64,000 bases of DNA from Siphonodentalium dalli (taxonomy: Eukaryota > Mollusca > Scaphopoda > Gadilida > Siphonodentaliidae), in contig CP136064.1 in NCBI GenBank assembly GCA_032622095.1, positions 136,541,954 to 136,605,953 on the forward strand. Reading direction: 5' to 3'. The notes under the pieces were generated by a model. It had not been told where the DNA came from and made no database searches. It worked only from the letters and a program-made list of their open reading frames with translations. The position numbers and the translations under genes were made by a program. This document shows positions 55,851 through 64,000 of the stretch, one piece after another. The first letter of the stretch is position 1. Each line of letters begins with the position of its first letter.

Positions 55851-57717
55851 TTTTCAGAAATAGGTCATCACGGGAGCAGATACTAAGCGCAATCACTATA
55901 TTTGATGGCTCTGACGTGTTTGAATTTATATTGCACCACATACGCACAAGTGTGCGTCATAGAGTGCAGTTATTTGGGCAGGTGCACCAAACTAGCATCT
56001 AGAAATGATGGGACGCAGCTGGGATTTTGAGAAATAAGTCACAACGGGAGCAGATACTATGCGTTATCACGATATTTTATGGCTCTGACGCGTTTGACCT
56101 TATATTGCACCAGATCCGCACAACTGTGCGTCATGTAGTAGATATATTTGGACAGGAACATCACCCTAGCATCTAAAAATGATGGGACGCAGCTGGGATT
56201 TTCCGAAATAGGTCATCACGGGAGCAGATACTAAGCGCGATCACTATATTTGATGGCTCTGACGTGTTTGACCTTATATTGCACCACATACGCACAAGTG
56301 TGCGTCATAGAGTGCAGTTATTTTGGCAGGACTGTGCACCACCCTAGCATCTAGAAATGATGGGACGCAGCTGGAATTTTTAGAAATAGGTCACCACGGG
56401 AGCAGATACTATGCTTTATCACGATATTTGATGGTTCTGATGTGGTTGACCTTAAATTGCACCACAACCGCACAACTGTGCGTCATAATGTTGAGTTATT
56501 TCGGCAGGTGCACCACCCTAGCATCTAAAAATGATGGGAAGCAGCTGGGATTTTCAGAAATAGGTCATCACGGGAGCAGATACTAAGCGATATCACTATA
56601 TTTGATGGCTCTGACGGGTTTGACCTTATATTGCACACATTCGCACAAGTGTGCGTCATGTAGTGCAGTTATTTGGGCAGGTGCACCAACCTAGCATCTA
56701 GAAATGATGAGAAGCAGCTGGGATTTTGAGCAATAGGTCACCACGGGAGCAGATACTATGCATTATCACGATATTTGATGGTTCTGATGTGTTTGACCTT
56801 AAATTGCACCACACACGCACAACTGTGCGTCATAGAGTGGAGTTATTTCGGCAGGTGCACCACACTAGCATCTAAAAATGATGGGACGCAGCTGGGATTT
56901 TCAGAAATAGGTCATCACGGGAGCAGATACTAAGCACAATCACTATATTTGATGGCTCTGACGTGTTTGAATTTATATTGCACCACATACGCACAAGTGT
57001 GCGTCATAGAGTGCAGTTATTTGGGCAGGTGCACCAAACTAGCATCTAGAAATGATGGGACGCAGCTGGGATTTTGAGAAATAGGTCACAACGGGAGCAG
57101 ATACTATGCATTATCACGATATTTGATGGTTCTGATGTGTTTGACCTTAAATTGCACCACACACGCACAACTGTGCGTCATAGAGTTGAGTTATTTCGGC
57201 AGGTGCACCACACTAGCATCTAAAAATGATGGGACGCGGCTGGGATTTTGAGAAATAGGTCATCACGGGAGCAGATACTAAGCGCAATCACTATACTTGA
57301 TGGCTCTGACGTGTTTGAATTTATATTGCACCACATACGCACAAGTGTGCGTCATAGAGTGCAGTTATTTGGGCAGGTGCACCAAACTAGCATCTAGAAA
57401 TGATGGGACGCAGCTGGGATTTTGAGAAATAAGTCACAACGGGAGCAGATACTATGCGTTATCACGCTATTTTATGGCTCTGACGTGTTTGACCTTATAT
57501 TGCACCAGATCCGCACAACTGTGCGTCATATAGTAGATATATTTGGACAGGAACATCACCCTAGCATCTAAAAATGATGGGATGCAGCTGGGATTTTCAG
57601 AAATAGGTCATCACGGGAGCAGATACTAAGCGCGATCACTATATTTGATGGCTCTGACGTGTTTGACCTTATATTGCACCACATACGCACAACTGTGCGT
57701 CATAGAGTGCAGTTATT

Positions 57718-60700
57718 TTGGCAGGTCTGTGCACCACCCTAGCATCTAGAAATGATGGGACGCAGCTGGAATTTTTAGAAATAGGTCACCACGGGATCAG
57801 ATACTATGCTTTATCACGATATTTGATGGTTCTGATGTGGTTGACCTTAAATTGCACCACACCCGCACAACTGTGCGTAATAGTGTTGAGGTATTTCAGC
57901 AGGTGCACCACCCTAGCATCTAAAAATGATGGGACGCAGCTGGGATTTTCAGAAATAGGTCATCACGGGAGCAGATACTAAGCGCGATCACTATATTTGA
58001 TGGCTATGACGTGTTTGACCTTATATTGCACCACATACGCAAAAGTGTGCGTCACAAAGTGCAGTTATTTGGGCAGGTGCACCACCCTAGCATCTAAAAA
58101 TGATGGGACGCAGCTGGCATTTTCAGAAGTAGGTCATCACGGGAGCAGATACTATGATTGATGAACGATATTTGATGGTTCTGATGTGTCTGATCTTATA
58201 TTGCACCACATACGCACAAGTGTGCGTCACAGAGTGGATTTATTTGGGCAGGTGCGCCACAATAGCATCTAAAAATGATGGGACGCAGCTGGGATTTTCC
58301 GAAATAGGTCATCACGGGAGCAGATACTAAGCGCGATCACTATATTTGATGGCTCTGACGTGTTTGACTTTATATTGCACCACATACGCACAAGTGTGCG
58401 TTATAGAGTGCAGTTATTTGGGCAGGTGCACCAACCTAGCATCTAGAAATGATGAGAAGCAGCTGGGATTTTGAGCAATAGGTCACCACGGGAGCAGATA
58501 CTATGCATTATCACGATATTTGATGGTTCTGATGTGTTTGACCTTAAATTGCACCACACACGCACAACTGTGCGTCATAGAGTGGAGTTATTTCGGCAGG
58601 TGCACCACACTAGCATCTAAAAATGATGGGACGCAGCTGGGATTTTCAGAAATAGGTCATCACGGGAGCAGATACTAAGCACAATCACTATATTTGATGG
58701 CTCTGACGTGTTTGAATTTATATTGCACCACATACGCACAAGTGTGCGTCATAGAGTGCAGTTATTTGGGCAGGTGCACCAAACTAGCATCTAGAAATGA
58801 TGGGACGCAGCTGGGATTTTGAGAAATAAGTCACAACGGGAGCAGATACTATGCGTTATCACGATATTTTATGGCTCTGACGTGTTTGACCTTATATTGC
58901 ACCACATACGCACAAGTGTGCGTCATAGAGTGCAGTTATTTTGGCAGGACTGTGCACCACCCTAGCATCTAGAAATGATGGGACGCAGCTGGAATTTTTA
59001 GAAATAGGTCACCACGGGAGCAGATACTATGCTTTATCACGATATTTGATGGTTCTGATGTGGTTGACCTTAAATTGCACCACACCCGCACAACTGTGCG
59101 TCATAGTGTTGAGTTATTTCGGCAGGTGCCCCACCCTAGCATCTAAAAATGATGGGAAGCAGCTGGGATTTTCAGAAATAGGTCATCACGGGAGCAGATA
59201 CTAAGTGATATCACTATATTTGATGGCTCTGACGGGTTTGACCTTATATTGCACCACATACGCACAAGTGTGCGTCATGTAGTGCAGTTATTTGGGCAGG
59301 TGCACCACCCTAGCATCTAGAAATGATGAGAAGCAGCTGGGATTTTGAGCAATAGGTCACCACGGGAGCAGATACTATGCATTATCACGATATTTGATGG
59401 TTCTGATGTGTTTGACCTTAAATTGCACCACACACGCACAACTGTGCGTCATAGAGTTGAGTTATTTCGGCAGGTGCACCACACTAGCATCTAAAAATGA
59501 TGGGACGCAGCTGGGATTTTCAGAAATAGGTCATCACGGGAGCAGATACTAAGCGCAATCACTATACTTGATGGCTCTGACGTGTTTGAATTTATATTGC
59601 ACCACATACGCACAAGTGTGCGTCATAGAGTGCAGTTATTTGGGCAGGTGCACCAAACTAGCATCTAGAAATGATGGGACGCAGCTGGGATTTTGAGAAA
59701 TAAGTCACAACGGGAGCAGATACTATGCGTTATCACGCTATTTTATGGCTCTGACGTGTTTGACCTTATATTGCACCAGATCCGCACAACTGTGCGTCAT
59801 ATAGTAGATATATTTGGACAGGAACATCACCCTAGCATCTAAAAATGATGGGATGCAGCTGGGATTTTCAGAAATAGGTCATCACGGGAGCAGATACTAA
59901 GCGCGATCACTATATTTGATGGCTCTGACGTGTTTGACCTTATACTGCACCACATACGCACAACTGTGCGTCATAGAGTGCAGTTATTTTGGCAGGTCTG
60001 TGCACCACCCTAGCATCTAGAAATGATGGGACGCAGCTGGAATTTTTAGAAATAGGTCACCACGGGATCAGATACTATGCTTTATCACGATATTTGATGG
60101 TTCTGATGTGGTTGACCTTAAATTGCACCACACCCGCACAACTGTGCGTCATAGTGTTGAGGTATTTCAGCAGGTGCACCACCCTAGCATCTAAAAATGA
60201 TGGGACGCAGCTGGGATTTTCAGAAATAGGTCATCACGGGAGCAGATACTAAGCGCGATCACTATATTTGATGGCTATGACGTGTTTGACCTTATATTGC
60301 ACCACATACGCAAAAGTGTGCGTCACAAAGTGCAGTTATTTGGGCAGGTGCACCACCCTAGCATCTAAAAATGATGGGACGCAGCTGGCATTTTCAGAAG
60401 TAGGTCATCACGGGAGCAGATACTATGATTGATGAACGATATTTGATGGTTCTGATGTGTCTGATCTTATATTGCACCACATACGCACAAGTGTGCGTCA
60501 TAGAGTGGATTTATTTGGGCAGGTGCGCCACAATAGCATCTAAAAATGATGGGACGCAGCTGGGATTTTCCGAAATAGGTCATCACGGGAGCAGATACTA
60601 AGCGCGATCACTATATTTGATGGCTCTGACGTGTTTGACTTTATATTGCACCACATACGCACAAGTGTGCGTTATAGAGTGCAGTTATTTGGGCAGGTGC

Positions 60701-62900
60701 ACCAACCTAGCATCTAGAAATGATGAGAAGCAGCTGGGATTTTGAGCAATAGGTCACCACGGGAGCAGATACTATGCATTATCACGATATTTGATGGTTC
60801 TGATGTGTTTGACCTTAAATTGCACCACACACGCACAACTGTGCGTCATAGAGTGGAGTTATTTCGGCAGGTGCACCACACTAGCATCTAAAAATGATGG
60901 GACGCAGCTGGGATTTTCAGAAATAGGTCATCACGGGAGCAGATACTAAGCACAATCACTATATTTGATGGCTCTGACGTGTTTGAATTTATATTGCACC
61001 ACATACGCACAAGTGTGCGTCATAGAGTGCAGTTATTTGGGCAGGTGCACCAAACTAGCATCTAGAAATGATGGGACGCAGCTGGGATTTTGAGAAATAA
61101 GTCACAACGGGAGCAGATACTATGCGTTATCACGATATTTTATGGCTCTGACGTGTTTGACCTTATATTGCACCACATACGCACAAGTGTGCGTCATAGA
61201 GTGCAGTTATTTTGGCAGGACTGTGCACCACCCTAGCATCTAGAAATGATGGGACGCAGCTGGAATTTTTAGAAATAGGTCACGACGGGAGCAGATACTA
61301 TGCTTTATCACGATATTTGATGGTTCTGATGTGGTTGACCTTAAATTGCACCACACCCGCACAACTGTGCGTCATAGTGTTGAGTTATTTCGGCAGGTGC
61401 CCCACCCTAGCATCTAAAAATGATGGGAAGCAGCTGGGATTTTCAGAAATAGGTCATCACGGGAGCAGATACTAAGTGATATCACTATATTTGATGGCTC
61501 TGACGGGTTTGACCTTATATTGCACCACATACGCACAAGTGTGCGTCATGTAGTGCAGTTATTTGGGCAGGTGCACCACCCTAGCATCTAGAAATGATGA
61601 GAAGCAGCTGGGATTTTGAGCAATAGGTCACCACGGGAGCAGATACTATGCATTATCACGATATTTGATGGTTCTGATGTGTTTGACCTTAAATTGCACC
61701 ACACACGCACAACTGTGCGTCATAGAGTTGAGTTATTTCGGCAGGTGCACCACACTAGCATCTAAAAATGATGGGACGCAGCTGGGATTTACAGAAATAG
61801 GTCATCACGGGAGCAGATACTAAGCGCAATCACTATACTTGATGGCTCTGACGTGTTTGAATTTATATTGCACCACATACGCACAAGTGTGCGTCATAGA
61901 GTGCAGTTATTTGGGCAGGTGCACCAAACTAGCATCTAGAAATGATGGGACGCAGCTGGGATTTTGAGAAATAAGTCACAACGGGAGCAGATACTATGCG
62001 TTATCACGCTATTTTATGGCTCTGACGTGTTTGACCTTATATTGCACCAGATCCGCACAACTGTGCGTCATATAGTAGATATATTTGGACAGGAACATCA
62101 CCCTAGCATCTAAAAATGATGGGATGCAGCTGGGATTTTCAGAAATAGTTCATCACGGGAGCAGATACTAAGCGCGATCACTATATTTGATGGCTCTGAC
62201 GTGTTTGACCTTATATTGCACCACATACGCACAACTGTGCGTCATAGAGTGCAGTTATTTTGGCAGGTCTGTGCACCACCCTAGCATCTAGAAATGATGG
62301 GACGCAGCTGGAATTTTTAGAAATAGGTCGCCACGGGATCAGATACTATGCTTTATCACGATATTTGATGGTTCTGATGTGGTTGACCTTAAATTGCACC
62401 ACACCCGCACAACTGTGCGTCATAGTGTTGAGGTATTTCAGCAGGTGCACCACCCTAGCATCTAAAAATGATGGGACGCAGCTGGGATTTTCAGAAATAG
62501 GTCATCACGGGAGCAGATACTAAGCGCGATCACTATATTTGATGGCTATGACGTGTTTGACCTTATATTGCACCACATACGCAAAAGTGTGCGTCACAAA
62601 GTGCAGTTATTTGGGCAGGTGCACCACCCTAGCATCTAAAAATGATGGGACGCAGCTGGCATTTTCAGAAGTAGGTCATCACGGGAGCAGATACTATGAT
62701 TGATGAACGATATTTGATGGTTCTGATGTGTCTGATCTTATATTGCACCACATACGCACAAGTCTGCGTCATAGAGTGGATTTATTTGGGCAGGTGCGCC
62801 ACAATAGCATCTAAAAATGATGGGACGCAGCTGGGATTTTCCGAAATAGGTCATCACGGGAGCAGATACTAAGCGCGATCACTATATTTGATGGCTCTGA
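57718..62900 (+). repeat. Satellite higher-order repeat, thirteen monomers, 2271 bp, two full copies and a part
   Basis: TTGGCAGGTCTGTGCACCAC occurs at 57718, 59989 and 62260, and the related TTGGCAGGACTGTGCACCAC at 58941 and 61212. Each set is exactly 2271 bp apart. These monomers carry a 4-nt insertion (TCTG or ACTG) that other monomers lack. Copy 1 is 57718-59988 and copy 2 is 59989-62259. Copy 3 diverges near 62.9 kb. Only a few differences are visible between copies. Confidence 0.9.
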
Positions 62901-64000
62901 CGTGTTTGACCTTATATTGCACCAGATCCGTACAACTGTACGTCATGTAGTGGAAATATTTGGACAGGTACATCACCCTAGCATCTAAAAATGATGGGAC
63001 GCAGCTGGGATTTTCAGAAATAGGTCATCACGGGAGCAGATACTAAGCCCGATCACTATATTTGATGGCTCTGACGTGTTTGACCTTATATTGCACCTCA
63101 TACGCAAAAGTGTGCGTCATACAGTGCAGTTATTTGGGCAGGTGCACCACCCTAGCATCTAAAAATGATGGGACGCAGCTGGGATTTTCAGTAATAGGTC
63201 ATCACTGGAGCAGATTCTATGATTGATGAACGATATTTGATGGTTCTGATGTGTTTTATCTTATATTGCACCACATATGCACAAGTGTGCGTCATATAGT
63301 GGATTTATTTGGGCAGGTGCGCCACACTAGCATCTAAAAATGATGGGACCTAGCTGGGATTTTCAGAAATAGGTCATCACGGGACCAGATACTAAGCGCG
63401 ATCACTATATTTGATGGCTCTGACGTGTTTGACCTTATATTGAACCAGATCCCCACAACTGTGCGTCATGTAGTGGAGATATTTGGACAGGTACATCACC
63501 CTAGCATCTAAATATGATGGGACGCAGCTGGGATTTTCAGAGATAGGTCATCACGGGAGCAGATACTAAGCGCGATCACTATATTTGATGGTTCTGACGT
63601 GTTTAACCTTATATTGCACCACATACGCACAAGTGTGCGTCATAGAGTGCAGTTATTTGGGCAGGTGCACCACCCTAGCATCTAGAAATGATGGGACGGA
63701 GCTGGGATTTTGAGAAATAGGTCATCACGGGAGCAGATACTATGCTTTATCACGATATTTGATGGTTCTGATGTGTTTGACCTTAAATTGCACCACACAC
63801 GCACAACTGTACGTCATAGCGTGGAGTTATTTCGGCAGGTGCACCACCCTAGCATCTAAAAATGATGGGACGCAGCTGGGATTTTCAGAAATAGGTTATC
63901 ACGGGAGCAGATACTAAGCGTGATCACTACATTTGATGGCTCTGAAGTGTTTGACCTTATATTGCACCACATACGCACAAATGTACGTCATGTAGTAGAG

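Larger units (their letters stand above)
48999..64000 (+). repeat. 174-bp satellite DNA, about 86 monomers, continuing past the window
   Basis: Monomers are 174 bp head to tail (for example GCATCTAAAAATGATGGGAC at 49087 and 49261). Landmarks in order: TTGCACCA, ACGCACAAGTGTGCGTCAT, CAGTTATTTGGGCAGGTGCA, CCACCCTAGCATCTA, GATGGGACGCAGCTGGGATT, AATAGGTCATCACGGGAGCA, GATACTA, TATTTGATGGTTCTGA, GTGTTTGACCTTA. Several monomer classes exist, differing in GATCCGCACAACTGTGCG compared with CATACGCACAAGTGTGCG, GGACAGGTACATCACC compared with GGGCAGGTGCACCACC, and ACTAAGCGCGATC compared with ACTATGCTTTATC. The length is 58 codons, so frames may persist through monomers, but they open at TTG and stop within two monomers. 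I treat them as chance. Confidence 0.97.

Noticed and set aside
48999-64000. Series of 60-110 codon frames with MALTCLTLYC-type products as a gene family
   Set aside because: The 174-bp monomer is a multiple of three and some monomers lack stops, so frames open by chance. They start at TTG and end within two monomers.
49000-64000. CENP-B box in the satellite monomer
   Set aside because: TTCGGCAGGTGCACC and CACGGGAGC share fragments only; the TTCG....A..CGGG pattern is not met.

Overview
This window is animal nuclear DNA made almost entirely of transposable elements and tandem repeats. It has no bacterial operon structure and no convincing host gene. It carries two near-complete and two degraded LINE (non-LTR) retrotransposons with endonuclease plus reverse-transcriptase ORFs, a hAT-like MITE, tRNA-derived SINE pieces, an orphan LINE ORF1, and several satellites. 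The element types suggest an invertebrate, perhaps a marine lophotrochozoan. That is an inference: nothing in the window fixes the taxon.

Layout. 0-1.8 kb: 3' half of a dead LINE running in from the left edge. 1.86-2.73 kb: a diverged duplication into which an inverted-repeat element with an 8-bp target duplication has inserted. 3.6-7.0 kb: an old composite repeat with about ten degenerate units and GACA tracts. 9.1-14.4 kb: a LINE with intact ORF1 and an ORF2 broken by a 16-G tract and two stops. 14.6-15.1 kb (minus): a frameshifted coding relic. About 15.5-22.2 kb: a LINE with both ORFs open, the best candidate for a recently active element. 22.6-33.0 kb: intergenic DNA with small repeats, SINEs, an orphan LINE ORF1 and three hairpins. 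33.4-35.2 kb and 39.7-40.9 kb: the same GC-rich ~142-bp minisatellite in opposite orientations, with a foldback minisatellite at 37.1-38.6 kb between them. 40.9-48.4 kb (minus): a broken LINE related to the 15.5-22.2 kb element, with no reverse transcriptase and with its ORF1 split by ~3 kb of 37-bp repeats. 49.0-64.0 kb: a 174-bp satellite with several higher-order periods, running off the right edge.

How the parts work together. In each LINE, ORF1 (coiled coil plus RRM-like domain) should bind the RNA, and ORF2 (AP-endonuclease plus reverse transcriptase) should nick the target and copy the RNA. The SINE pieces could only move using such machinery supplied in trans. Repeat density rises to the right and ends in an organised satellite, as expected of heterochromatin (pericentromeric, subtelomeric or a knob). 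The sequence alone does not say which. All coordinates of degraded elements are approximate.
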